A stretch of DNA of 64,000 nt from NCBI GenBank assembly GCA_963784645.1, contig CAWARY010000015.1, forward strand, positions 186,001 to 250,000. The letters are read 5' to 3'. Positions 18,384 to 26,022 of this stretch are shown piece after piece. Within the stretch, counting starts at the first letter, position 1, and every line of letters starts with the position of its first letter. A program made the translations under genes and the position numbers. The DNA comes from JBBRVW01 sp963784645 (GTDB lineage: Bacteria > Actinomycetota > Actinomycetes > JACCUZ01). The notes under the pieces are model-generated. The model saw only the letters and a list, made by a program, of their open reading frames with translations, had not been told where the DNA came from and searched no databases.

Positions 18384-19768
18384 CAGTGCAGGTCGGTGCG
18401 GGGGATGCAGCCGATGCGGCGGTCCAGGCCGCCGACCGCGCCCTGACCACCGCCCTGGCGGACCCGGGTGCGCTGGTCGACCGGTCCCACGACCAGCTCA
18501 CCGGCCTCGTCGCCACCCTGACCCGGCTGCAGGCCCGCACCGACGCGCTGCTGCTGGCGGCGGTGGCTGAGGTCGACGCCCGCGGCACGTTCACCATGGA
18601 CGGGGCGCTGTCCGCAGGGTCATGGCTGCGGGCGGTCGCTCACCACACCCCCGGCCAGGCGGCCCGGACCGTGCGGACCGCGCGGGTGCTGCGCTCCGGG
18701 GTGCTGCCCAACACCTGCGCGGCACTGACCGCGGGTGAGTTGTCAGGCGGGCACGCCGCGGTCATCGCCGATGCCGTGCAGTACGCCCCCGCCGGCGCGG
18801 TCGCCCTGATCGAGCCCGAAGCCGTCGCCACCGCCGTCGAGGGCGACCTCCGGGCCACCGTGCACCTGATGCGCGCCTTCGCCCACGCCCTGGACCCCGA
18901 GGCCGCCGACGAAGCCGCGGTACGTCGATACGCCCGGTCCGGGTTCACCCTGTCCCCGACTATGGGCGGCACCACGGTGATCTCCGGCAGCGCCGAGGAG
19001 ACCACCGGTGCGGTGATTGCCGCCGCGATCCACGCCGCCGGCCCACCCGTCCGCGGCGACGACCGCAGCCCGGCCCGGCGCCGCCTGGACGCCCTCGCCG
19101 ATATCTGCCGCGCCTGGCTCGACCAGCCCGACAGCGGCAGCACGGGCACTGGCATGGGCACCGGGGCCGGAACCAGCACCGGTGCGACAACAACCACGGG
19201 CACGGCAGGAGCAGCGAGAAGTGTGCGCACCGGCAGGCACCGCACCCAGCTCATCGTCACCCTCGACCACAACGGCCTACGCGAACCGGAGGGACCCACC
19301 GGTGCCGGCGCCGACGCCGGCACGGCCTCACCGGGCGGCACCCTGTCCTGGGTCGGACCTATCACCGCCGCCACCGCCCGCCGCCTCGGCTGCGACAGCC
19401 TGGCCACCTTCGTCACCCTCGCGCCCGACGGCACCGTGGTCGAGGCCGGCACCCAGCGCCGGTTCTTCACCACCGCCCAGCGCCGCGCCATCATCGCCCG
19501 CGACGGCGACCGCTGTGCAGCCCCCCACTGCGACCGGCCGGTCGCCTGGTCCGACGGCCACCACCTCGTAGCGGTCGAGGACGGCGGACCCACCACCGTC
19601 GCCAACGGCGCCCTCCCTTGCGAGGCACATCATCTGATGCTGCACGAAGGCCACTGGAGGCTCGAACGCCTGCCCGACAGCCGGTACCGGCTCGTGCACC
19701 CACCCACCGGCAGAACCCTCGGACCCGAACCACCACGCCCCGGCCACAACCGGCCGGCTCGGGAGTAG
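18374..19768 (+). CDS. DUF222 / HNH endonuclease-domain protein
   Basis: 464-residue protein with an N-terminal DUF222 domain (about 15-250) and a C-terminal HNH nuclease motif (about 375-435): RRAIIARDGDRCAAPHCDRPVAWSD, GHHLV, and CEAHHLMLHEG, with Cys and His metal ligands. A low-complexity Gly/Thr linker (about 255-277) joins them. These genes, related to the 13E12 repeat family of Mycobacterium tuberculosis, occur in many copies and behave like mobile or repeated genes. The location beside an IS remnant and an att-like repeat fits this. The overlapping LexA box suggests SOS control. Confidence 0.88.
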   Translation: MCSTVQVGAGDAADAAVQAADRALTTALADPGALVDRSHDQLTGLVATLTRLQARTDALLLAAVAEVDARGTFTMDGALSAGSWLRAVAHHTPGQAARTVRTARVLRSGVLPNTCAALTAGELSGGHAAVIADAVQYAPAGAVALIEPEAVATAVEGDLRATVHLMRAFAHALDPEAADEAAVRRYARSGFTLSPTMGGTTVISGSAEETTGAVIAAAIHAAGPPVRGDDRSPARRRLDALADICRAWLDQPDSGSTGTGMGTGAGTSTGATTTTGTAGAARSVRTGRHRTQLIVTLDHNGLREPEGPTGAGADAGTASPGGTLSWVGPITAATARRLGCDSLATFVTLAPDGTVVEAGTQRRFFTTAQRRAIIARDGDRCAAPHCDRPVAWSDGHHLVAVEDGGPTTVANGALPCEAHHLMLHEGHWRLERLPDSRYRLVHPPTGRTLGPEPPRPGHNRPARE

Positions 19769-19818
19769 CGGCATTCCGACTGCGTCTCGAGAATCCGGCA
19801 GCCAGGGCCGGAAAGGGG

Positions 19819-21468
19819 CTAGCCGAGGTTGTAGACGCGGACCCAGTCCACCGACATGGTCGACAGCTTCGCCGAGCCGCCGAACCAGTCCAGCTGGAGG
19901 GTCTGGTGCATCGGCCCGGGCGGCAGGTGGGACGTGTCCTTGTCCTGGAACCAGACGGCGCCGTCGAGGTAACCGGTGATGCCGGACGGCGTCCATTCGA
20001 CGGCGAAGTTATGCCATTGGGTCATGTCGACCGTCTTGCTGGCGTAGGTCTGGCCGGAGCAGCTGTAGTGCAGGAAGAACTGCACCTTCGACGTGTCGGA
20101 GGTGGCCTCGGCGAAGTCGATCTCCGGGCACGAGCCGCCGGAGCTGTCCGGCCACAGGATCGCCACGGGGTGGTACTGCGAGTCCCGGACGTTGGTCCGC
20201 ATCCGGACCTCCCAGCGGCCGTACTTGCGGTGGTCGAACTTGGCCGACATGCCGCCTGTGGTGCCGTTGGTGTCCCCCGTGACCGTGACGATCGAGCCGT
20301 CGACGTGCCAGGCCGACGGCCGGCGCAGGCCGTTGCCGCTGTGGCCGGCCGAGTTGTACATGCTCCACTTCGCCGAGCTGGGCGAGCCCGTGTAGTTGAA
20401 CTCGTCACCGGCCACGACCGGTCCCCAGCCGTGCTGCGCTGCAGCCTGCACCCCGTCTCCGGACGCCGCGGGAGGGGCCGGCACCGGGGGTGGCACGGAC
20501 GCGGCGGCCGACGGTGAGGCCTTCGCCGGCGGGGCCGACGGCTTCGGGCTGCGGCTGGCGGTGCGCCGCCCGACCCGGAGACCGAACGCCTTGGCCATGT
20601 TGGGGGCCGTCGCTGCAGCGCGCAGCCGCTTGGCGCCGATCACGTCGTCGATGAACCGGGTCAGCGAGTAGTGGGTCAGCGGCTTCGTGACGACCTTGCC
20701 GGACAGGCTCGGGTGCATCACCACCGTGAGGACCTTGTTGCCCGACTTCTTGTCGTCCTCGTCCGCGGTCAGCACCACCGCCAGTCGCCCGGACTTCCAG
20801 TCCGGCCCGGCCTTCACCTTGCGCATGAGGGACTTGAACCAGGTGTCGGCGGTCGCGAGGGAGCAGTCGTGAGCGTCGTTGCACAGGTCGGGAACGACCA
20901 GCCCGACGTTCGGCAGCGACCCTGCAGCGATGTCGGCACCCAGCCGCGCGGTCGACCGGTCGAACTTCCGGCAGGCGGCCCGCTCCCTGGTGAAGTACGC
21001 CCAGGGGTTGTGCTTGACGGCGTAGCGGCCGGTGTCGGTGGTCATGCACGGCGACGTCATGCCCTCGGCGTACGTCCTCGCGGTCTTTCCGCGGGCGAGC
21101 GCCTGACCGAAGATCGTCCGCCCACGCAGCCGGTGCGACGAGGGCGGGTCGTCGTCCGAGATCCCGTGGGTCCGGCCCGACACCAGCGCGACGTAGTTGG
21201 GCAGTGAGGGGTGCGCGATCGCGGACCACCCCGAGGCGTACCCGTACTTCTTCGCCTGCGCGAAGGCGTAGGGCATACCGGACTGCATCTGCGCCAGCGA
21301 GTGGTTCTCCTCGACCACGACGAGGACCTTTCGGACCCTCGCGGGTGCGGCCGAGGCCGACGTGGACCCTGTCGGCAGCACGGCTGCCAGAACGGCCACC
21401 GCCGCCACGGCGGCGACGAGGAGGCGGGCCCGGACCGGAACCCGGCCGAGACGTTGCATGTCGAGCAT
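19819..21468 (-). CDS. secreted fusion: acid-phosphatase-like phosphoesterase + GH16 glucanase
   Basis: 549 residues, exported by a signal peptide (about 1-41, VPVRARLLVAAVAAVAVLAA... ASA). Domain 1 (about 45-300) is a phosphoesterase of the AcpA/phospholipase C-like class: VVVEENHSLAQM, HPSLPNYVALVSG, LTADEDD and VVMHPSL. A Pro/Ala/Ser linker follows (about 308-345). Domain 2 (about 350-549) is a GH16 beta-glucanase-like jelly roll with the catalytic pattern EIDFAE in SCPEIDFAEATSD and Trp-rich binding strands. Each domain is common alone; their fusion is unusual. It lies tail to tail with the HNH gene. A likely role is extracellular polymer attack (inference). Confidence 0.8.
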   Translation of the reverse strand: MLDMQRLGRVPVRARLLVAAVAAVAVLAAVLPTGSTSASAAPARVRKVLVVVEENHSLAQMQSGMPYAFAQAKKYGYASGWSAIAHPSLPNYVALVSGRTHGISDDDPPSSHRLRGRTIFGQALARGKTARTYAEGMTSPCMTTDTGRYAVKHNPWAYFTRERAACRKFDRSTARLGADIAAGSLPNVGLVVPDLCNDAHDCSLATADTWFKSLMRKVKAGPDWKSGRLAVVLTADEDDKKSGNKVLTVVMHPSLSGKVVTKPLTHYSLTRFIDDVIGAKRLRAAATAPNMAKAFGLRVGRRTASRSPKPSAPPAKASPSAAASVPPPVPAPPAASGDGVQAAAQHGWGPVVAGDEFNYTGSPSSAKWSMYNSAGHSGNGLRRPSAWHVDGSIVTVTGDTNGTTGGMSAKFDHRKYGRWEVRMRTNVRDSQYHPVAILWPDSSGGSCPEIDFAEATSDTSKVQFFLHYSCSGQTYASKTVDMTQWHNFAVEWTPSGITGYLDGAVWFQDKDTSHLPPGPMHQTLQLDWFGGSAKLSTMSVDWVRVYNLG

Positions 21469-21670
21469 GGAAAAGCCTTTCGGGACGACCCCCGGGCACA
21501 GGATGCCAGAGTCGGCCCGCGGCCCGCCCTCCCCCGCTCAGGGCGGACCACGGACTGGGACGAGAGGTCGCAGCCGCGGATCCAGTCGGCCGAGCCGTCG
21601 ACGACAGCGGAGCCTTCCCACGCGGACGGGGCGGGGACGGCCGATCCGAACCGGGTCGAGTGACCCGTGT

Positions 21671-22063
21671 CTAGCTGCGCGAGCCGTTGCCGCGCTCGGT
21701 GCGGGTCTGCTCGCGCAGCCGGGCCACCAGCCGGGCCAGCCGACGTCGCGAGTCCTCCTGCACACGGGTGGCGACGAGGAACTCAGCCGCCTCGATGCGG
21801 ACCGCTTCGGACTGCCACGACGTGCGGACGCCGTAGATCATCGGCTCCCCACTCTCGGCGTTCTCGGCGGCCTCGTCGCTCGCGGCGCCCGTGGCGGCCG
21901 GCTCCGGGCCACCCGACGGAGGGGTCACATCCGCCGGTGCGGGTCCGGCCTGGTCCGGCGTCCGGGCCCCCGGCCCCGCTTCGTGCGCACCGGGTACGTC
22001 CAGGACCGCCGGCGGAAGGTCGTGGTGGACCTCCAGCCGGTCTCGCCGGGCGCGGGTACCCAT
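21671..22063 (-). CDS. hypothetical protein, actinobacterial
   Basis: 130 residues, starting at an ATG with GTGAGGAGTCCACCC in front (good ribosome site). The N-terminal two thirds is Pro/Ala/Gly-rich and probably disordered. The C-terminal third is a charged amphipathic helix region: IYGVRTSWQSEAVRIEAAEF, then RVQEDSRRRLARLVARLREQ. There is no signal peptide or membrane segment. I do not recognise the family. Confidence 0.55.
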   Translation of the reverse strand: MGTRARRDRLEVHHDLPPAVLDVPGAHEAGPGARTPDQAGPAPADVTPPSGGPEPAATGAASDEAAENAESGEPMIYGVRTSWQSEAVRIEAAEFLVATRVQEDSRRRLARLVARLREQTRTERGNGSRS

Positions 22064-22286
22064 GGGTGGACTCCTCACGATCGGCAGCGCCGGTGCTGCC
22101 CCTCCATGGTGCGCCCGCACCGCCACATCACACCCGGTCCGGTGGTCACGTTTCGGCAATGATTCGTCACCGTGCGTAACGCCAGTCACCGCCGTTCCTT
22201 CGTCCCCGTCCGCGTCCGGACCGGCGCCGGCGCAGGCGGCCCGTGGCTGCCCGCGGTCCGGGCGCAGGCGTCCGCGACCGGCCCTC

Positions 22287-22292
22287 TAGGGT
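22287..22292 (+). promoter_or_regulatory. -10 element of orn, leaderless
   Basis: TAGGGT ends 6 bases before the orn ATG (22299); there is no ribosome site between them, so a leaderless transcript is likely. Confidence 0.4.
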
Positions 22293-22298
22293 GCGCCC

Positions 22299-22913
22299 AT
22301 GGCGGAGCGCAACGACCGGATGGTCTGGATCGACTGCGAGATGACCGGGCTCGAGCTCGGCCGGGACGCGCTGGTCGAGGTGGCCGTGCTCGTCACCGAC
22401 TCCGACCTCAACGTCCTGGGCGACGGGGTCGACGTCGTGATCAAGCCGCCGCCGGAGGCACTCGAGGGCATGCCCGACGTCGTCCGCGAGATGCACACGA
22501 GCTCCGGCCTGCTCGACGAGCTCGACGCCGGGACGACCCTGGCCGACGCGCAGGCCCAGGTGCTCGCCTACGTGAAAGAGCACGTGCCGGCGGCCCGCAA
22601 GGCCCCGCTGGCCGGCAACTCGGTCTACGTCGACCGCGGCTTCCTGGCGCGGGACATGCCCGAGCTGGACGAGCACCTCCACTACCGCCTGGTCGACGTG
22701 TCGTCGATCAAGGAGCTGGTGCGGCGCTGGTTCCCGCGGATCTACTTCAACTCCCCCAGCAAGCACGGCGGCCATCGCGCCCTGGTGGACATCCGGGAGA
22801 GCATCGAGGAGCTGAAGTTCTACCGCGAGGCGGTTTTCGTTCCGCAGCCCGGTCCCGACTCCGAGGCGGTCAAGGCCATCGCCCAGCGCTTCGAGCTCGG
22901 CCCCGACTCCTGA
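22299..22913 (+). CDS. orn: oligoribonuclease
   Basis: DEDDh 3'-5' exoribonuclease that degrades RNA dinucleotides (and pGpG), completing RNA turnover. 204 residues. The catalytic acids are in order: Asp and Glu in WIDCEMTGLE (near the N-terminus), Asp in NSVYVDRGF, and the general base His with the last Asp in HRALVDIRES. Length and the LVDVSSIKELVRRWFP segment are normal for actinobacterial Orn. Confidence 0.95.
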   Translation: MAERNDRMVWIDCEMTGLELGRDALVEVAVLVTDSDLNVLGDGVDVVIKPPPEALEGMPDVVREMHTSSGLLDELDAGTTLADAQAQVLAYVKEHVPAARKAPLAGNSVYVDRGFLARDMPELDEHLHYRLVDVSSIKELVRRWFPRIYFNSPSKHGGHRALVDIRESIEELKFYREAVFVPQPGPDSEAVKAIAQRFELGPDS

Positions 22914-22955
22914 CCGTAGCCCGGGCACGCGGTCCGAGGCCGGGCCGGCCGCCTG

Positions 22956-22961
22956 TATGAT
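22956..22961 (+). promoter_or_regulatory. -10 element of tRNA-His
   Basis: TATGAT preceded by TG gives an extended -10; transcription would begin near 22968, about 20 bases before the mature tRNA. Confidence 0.5.
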
Positions 22962-22988
22962 CCTCTCGCCGCGTGAGCGGTGCACGTG

Positions 22989-23064
22989 GTGGGTGTAGCT
23001 CAGCTGGTAGAGCACCTGGTTGTGGTCCAGGGGGCCGCGGGTTCAAGTCCCGTCACTCACCCCA
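22989..23064 (+). tRNA. tRNA-His (anticodon GTG)
   Basis: Acceptor GTGGGTG/CACTCAC, D-arm GCTC...GAGC, anticodon arm CCTGG-TTGTGGT-CCAGG, T-arm GCGGG-TTCAAGT-CCCGT. The discriminator is C73 and the base before the acceptor is G (22988), the two identity features of tRNA-His. CCA is encoded (23062-23064). Confidence 0.95.
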
Positions 23065-23147
23065 CGCATGACTGAGAGTCGCGTACGTTGCACGGGCCGA
23101 CGGGCCGGTATCCCCTCGGGAGGAAGCGTCGCGGCCTCCGGCCCGCG

Positions 23148-23408
23148 TCACCCAGGCCGTCGGAGCAGGTCCCGTCGGGTCCGGTAGTCGTCCTCGTCGA
23201 TCTCGCCCCGGGCCAGTCGTTCGTCGAGCAGCCGTTGGGCCTGCGCCGAGCCTCCCTCGTGACCCGTTCCCTGCGCGGCGTCGCGACCGCCCAGTGAGCG
23301 CACGAGGACGACCACCACCGCTGCGGTCAACGCGACCAGCAGCACCATCAGAAGGCTCATCCCCAGCCAGTCGCTCGAGCCGTGGCCGTAGTCGTGGTCC
23401 CACATCAT
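23148..23408 (-). CDS. small membrane protein with SHOCT domain
   Basis: 86 residues: a short His/Asp-rich start (MMWDHDYGHG), one membrane helix (about 17-40, MSLLMVLLVALTAAVVVVLV), and a C-terminal SHOCT module (about 57-84, RLLDERLARGEIDEDDYRTRRDLL). The ATG at 23408 has AGGAG 6-7 bases upstream. SHOCT proteins of this kind often neighbour metal-resistance or stress genes. It is divergent from the Nuo-like operon and shares its intergenic region, where CsoR-like palindromes lie. Confidence 0.8.
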   Translation of the reverse strand: MMWDHDYGHGSSDWLGMSLLMVLLVALTAAVVVVLVRSLGGRDAAQGTGHEGGSAQAQRLLDERLARGEIDEDDYRTRRDLLRRPG

Positions 23409-23538
23409 GGTCAGCTCCTAGTTCGGTCCTGCCAGCCTGCGCCCCGTCCCCCGTGTCCCGCAGAGTCGTCTGCCCCGGGTGGCCCGGGCCCTTGGGCCTC
23501 CGCCGGTGGATCGTCAGCGGCTGCGGGATGCCGATCGG

Positions 23539-23601
23539 TACCCCCCGTGGGTATCTTGTAGATCCCGGTAACGGCGTGCGATATACGTCCGGGGGGTATA
23601 T
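23539..23601. promoter_or_regulatory. two CsoR/RcnR-like palindromes over a candidate promoter
   Basis: Site 1, TACCCCCCGTGGGTA (23539-23553), has 6 of 7 base pairs symmetric. Site 2, centred on TATACGTCCGGGGGGTATA (23582-23600), has 8 of 10 pairs symmetric when extended by one base each side. Their centres are 45 bp apart, about four helix turns. The TAC-C-run/G-run-GTA pattern is that of CsoR/RcnR/FrmR-family operators. A possible promoter (TTGTAG 23556-23561, 18-base spacer, GATATA 23580-23585) would be covered by site 2. Confidence 0.45.
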
Positions 23602-23685
23602 GCTCCCTGCTGCCAGCGACGGAGGTGCAGGGCGCGAGAACCCGGGTACCTGCCCTGACGACCCAGCCTCGGCGGAGGAGACACG

Positions 23686-23727
23686 ATGACCCGCATGTCG
23701 CCGCACCGGCCGGACGGCCGCTCGTGA
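23686..23727 (+). CDS. 13-codon leader ORF of the Nuo-like operon
   Basis: An ATG 5 bases after GGCGGAGGAG, the best ribosome site in this region, opens MTRMSPHRPDGRS and stops at TGA 23725-23727. The stop overlaps the GTG of the NuoA-like gene (GTGA). It may deliver ribosomes to that GTG by coupling. Alternatively it could be the true N-terminus if a frameshift error is present. Confidence 0.35.
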   Translation: MTRMSPHRPDGRS

Positions 23728-24074
23728 CCGGCTACGCGGGGGCGGCGTCGATGCTGCTCACCGCCCTGGTCGGGATTGCTGCGCTCTACGGCGTCCACCG
23801 GCTGACCAGCGTGCGTTCCGACGCCGTGACCACCCTGCCGTTCCTCTCGGGCTGGGGGCCGGACCAGCACGCGCTGTCGCGGTTCCACGCGCGCTGGTAC
23901 CCGATGACGTTGCTGTTCCTCGCCTTCGACGTCGAGATGCTGTTCATGTACCCGTGGGCCGTCGTCGTCGCTGTCGTCGGTTGGTCGGCGGTCGTCGAGA
24001 TGTTCCTCTTCCTCGGAGCCCTGCTGGTGCCGGTTGTCTGGGCGTGGCGCGAGGGCGCGCTGCGATGGGTGTGA
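23724..24074 (+). CDS. NuoA-like membrane subunit
   Basis: 116 residues with three membrane helices (about 5-25, 55-80 and 85-107). The segment RFHARWYPMTLLFLAFDVEM followed by LFMYPWAVV matches the conserved NuoA loop and keeps its Asp-x-Glu pair, so this is complex I subunit A or a close relative. The GTG at 23724 was chosen because it overlaps the leader ORF stop; upstream in-frame codons give an Arg-rich non-conserved extension. It overlaps the next gene by 10 bases. It is the first of eight genes for a complex lacking the peripheral arm. Confidence 0.75.
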   Translation: MTGYAGAASMLLTALVGIAALYGVHRLTSVRSDAVTTLPFLSGWGPDQHALSRFHARWYPMTLLFLAFDVEMLFMYPWAVVVAVVGWSAVVEMFLFLGALLVPVVWAWREGALRWV

Positions 24075-25083
24075 GCGAGGTGCTCGCGGGCCGTGCCGGC
24101 CGGCGCGCGCACGTGCTCACCGTCGAGGCGCCGGGATGGTGGCTGGCCCGCGCCCAGGTGGAGCGCGCCGCCGTCGCGCGCGGCTGGCAGCTGGCGACCT
24201 CTCCCGCGGATGCCGACGTCCTGGCCGTCTGCGGTCCTCCGGGTGCCGGGCTCGCCGCCGCGGTCGAGCGGGTCTGGCAGCAGCTGCCCGGCCCGCGAGC
24301 GCGCGTGGACGTGGCGGGCACCGACCTGGGAGCGGCCGAGACCGCGCTGACCCGGGCTGCGGACCTGCTGCGGACCACCGGCGCGACGGACACCCCGGCG
24401 GACCACGTGCCGCCCGGGCAGCACGATGGGCACGACTCGGGCACGACTCGGGCCACGACTCCGGCCACGGCGCCGGGCACGACTCGGCCATGCACGGTGA
24501 CATGGCGCCGGCCGGCATCCCGCTTGCCGAGGGGGCCGACGACCGCGACGGCCTGGAGATGGACGTCCTGACGGTGCCGCTGGGCCCGATCCTCCCCTGC
24601 TGGCCGGGCGGGCTGGTGCTCCGTTGCCGGCTGCACGGCGACGTGGTGGCCGAGGCCACCGTCGAGACGCTGCCGGCAGCAGGCCCGCCGGCCGACCTCC
24701 CCGCTGCGGCCGCTGCGGTGGCCACCGCGCGGCGCCACGACGCGGCCGGCCAGCTGCTGCAGCTGGCCGGCTGGGACGACGCGGCGACAGCGTCCCGGCG
24801 GCTGCGCGACCGGTTGCTCGCCGGGGAGGCGCCGGAGCACGTCGGCACCGACGCCGGACGGCTGCACCAGCGCGTGCGTCGCTCGCGCACCCTGCGCTGG
24901 TCGCTGCCGGCGGAGGTCCGGGACCGGCTCCTCGGGATGCTCGACGGGACCGTCGACGCCGAGCGGGTGGCCTCTGCGCTGGAGCTGCTGCCCGGCCGGG
25001 TCGCCGGCCTCGACCTCGCGGCGGTGCGTCTCGTCGTCGCCAGCCGTGCCCTCGACCTGTCGTCGGCGGCGGCCGATGTCTGA
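24065..25083 (+). pseudogene. NuoB/NuoD-like fusion without cofactor residues (single-base frameshift)
   Basis: The frame opened at ATG 24065 gives a NuoB-like fold (about 1-115): VEAPGWWLARAQVERAA, ADVLAVCGPPGAGLAAAVER and VWQQLPGPRARVDVAG. The four Fe-S cysteines of NuoB are absent. A (Gly-His-Asp-Ser)n linker follows. One repeat is 11 rather than 12 bases (24440-24450), so the frame closes at 24571 while the homologous sequence continues in the next frame to 25083. That part is NuoD-like: VPLGPILPCWPGGLVLRCRL corresponds to the quinone-site strand, but both histidines of the usual GPxHPxxHG are replaced. Repaired, the product would be about 339 residues. Either a sequencing error or true decay. 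Confidence 0.6.
24428..24486 (+). repeat. 12-bp tandem repeat encoding Gly-His-Asp-Ser
   Basis: Five units of GGNCACGACTCN: 24428-24439, 24440-24450 (one base short), 24451-24462, 24463-24474 (variant) and 24475-24486. The short second unit causes the frameshift. The encoded His-rich stretch could bind metal ions. Confidence 0.8.
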
Positions 25084-26017
25084 CGTCGGTGTGGTCGAGG
25101 TCGGCGCCGGCTGGGCACCGGCGGCCGTCGCAGTGGTCGCGGGGCTGGCCCTGGCCGCGGCGACGCTGGACGGTGCGCTCGCGGCCCGCAGCGCCGGCCG
25201 ACCGGCCAGGACCGGCCTGTCGGCTCCGCTGGACGAGACGGCCCGCCTGCTGCGGCAGCGGCGGCGGGTCACCGTCGCTGCCGACTCGGCGCTGTGGCGG
25301 GCCGGTGGTGGCGGGCTGCTGGTAGCCGCGCTGCTGATGGTGGTCGTCGTCCCCCTGGGCCCGTTCACCCTGGCCGACCTGCCGGTCGGCATCGTGTGGT
25401 TCAACGCCATGGACGTCGTCGTGTGGGCAGCAGTGTGGCTTGCCGGCTGGGGCCCGAACTCGGCCCACGCCCTGGTGGCCGGCTACCGGTTCCTCGCGCT
25501 TGCCCTGGCCTACGAGCTGCCGCTGATGTTCGCGCTCACCGCCCCGGCCGTCGCCGCCGGCAGCCTGCGGGTCGGCGAGGTCGCCGCCTCGCAGGACGGC
25601 TGGTGGTACGTCGTGCAGATGCCGGTCGCTTTCCTCGTGTTCTGCGCGGGGGTCGTGGCCTTCTCCGTGTGGGGCCCGTTCTCGGTTCCGGCGGGAGCCG
25701 ATGTCGCCGGCGGCATCCTGACCGAGCTGTCCGGGGTGGACCGGCTGCTCGTCCAGGCCGGCCGCTACGCGTTGCTCGTTGCCGGCTCCGCGTTCGCGGT
25801 CCCGCTGTTCCTGGGCGGCGGGGCCGGCCCGCTGCTCCCCGGCTGGGCGTGGGTGCTCGTCAAGACCTCGCTGTTGCTGGCCGTGCTGGTCGCGTTGCGC
25901 AGACGGCTCCCCGCCCTGCCGCCGCACCGGTTCGCCGAGGTGGGCTGGCTGGTGCTGCTCCCCCTCACCCTGCTGCAGGTGCTCGTCGTCGCCGTGCTCG
26001 CCGTGGGAAGGGGCTGA
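25076..26017 (+). CDS. NuoH-like membrane subunit
   Basis: 313 residues, about eight membrane helices. The order GPFTLADLPVGIVWF, AGYRFLALALAYELPLMFAL and VWGPFSVPAGADVAGGILTE follows NuoH. In true NuoH the last segment is an acid-rich PExESELVAG loop that lines the quinone chamber. Here its acids are mostly Ala or Gly, so a normal ubiquinone/menaquinone site is unlikely. The start ATG lies 8 bases inside the previous gene, so translation is coupled. Confidence 0.7.
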   Translation: MSDVGVVEVGAGWAPAAVAVVAGLALAAATLDGALAARSAGRPARTGLSAPLDETARLLRQRRRVTVAADSALWRAGGGGLLVAALLMVVVVPLGPFTLADLPVGIVWFNAMDVVVWAAVWLAGWGPNSAHALVAGYRFLALALAYELPLMFALTAPAVAAGSLRVGEVAASQDGWWYVVQMPVAFLVFCAGVVAFSVWGPFSVPAGADVAGGILTELSGVDRLLVQAGRYALLVAGSAFAVPLFLGGGAGPLLPGWAWVLVKTSLLLAVLVALRRRLPALPPHRFAEVGWLVLLPLTLLQVLVVAVLAVGRG

Positions 26018-26022
26018 GGACC

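Noticed and set aside
24428..24486. CRISPR or phase-variation switch in the 12-bp repeats
   Set aside because: The units are contiguous with no spacers. Changes in number of 12-bp units cannot shift the reading frame, so only the 1-base defect matters.
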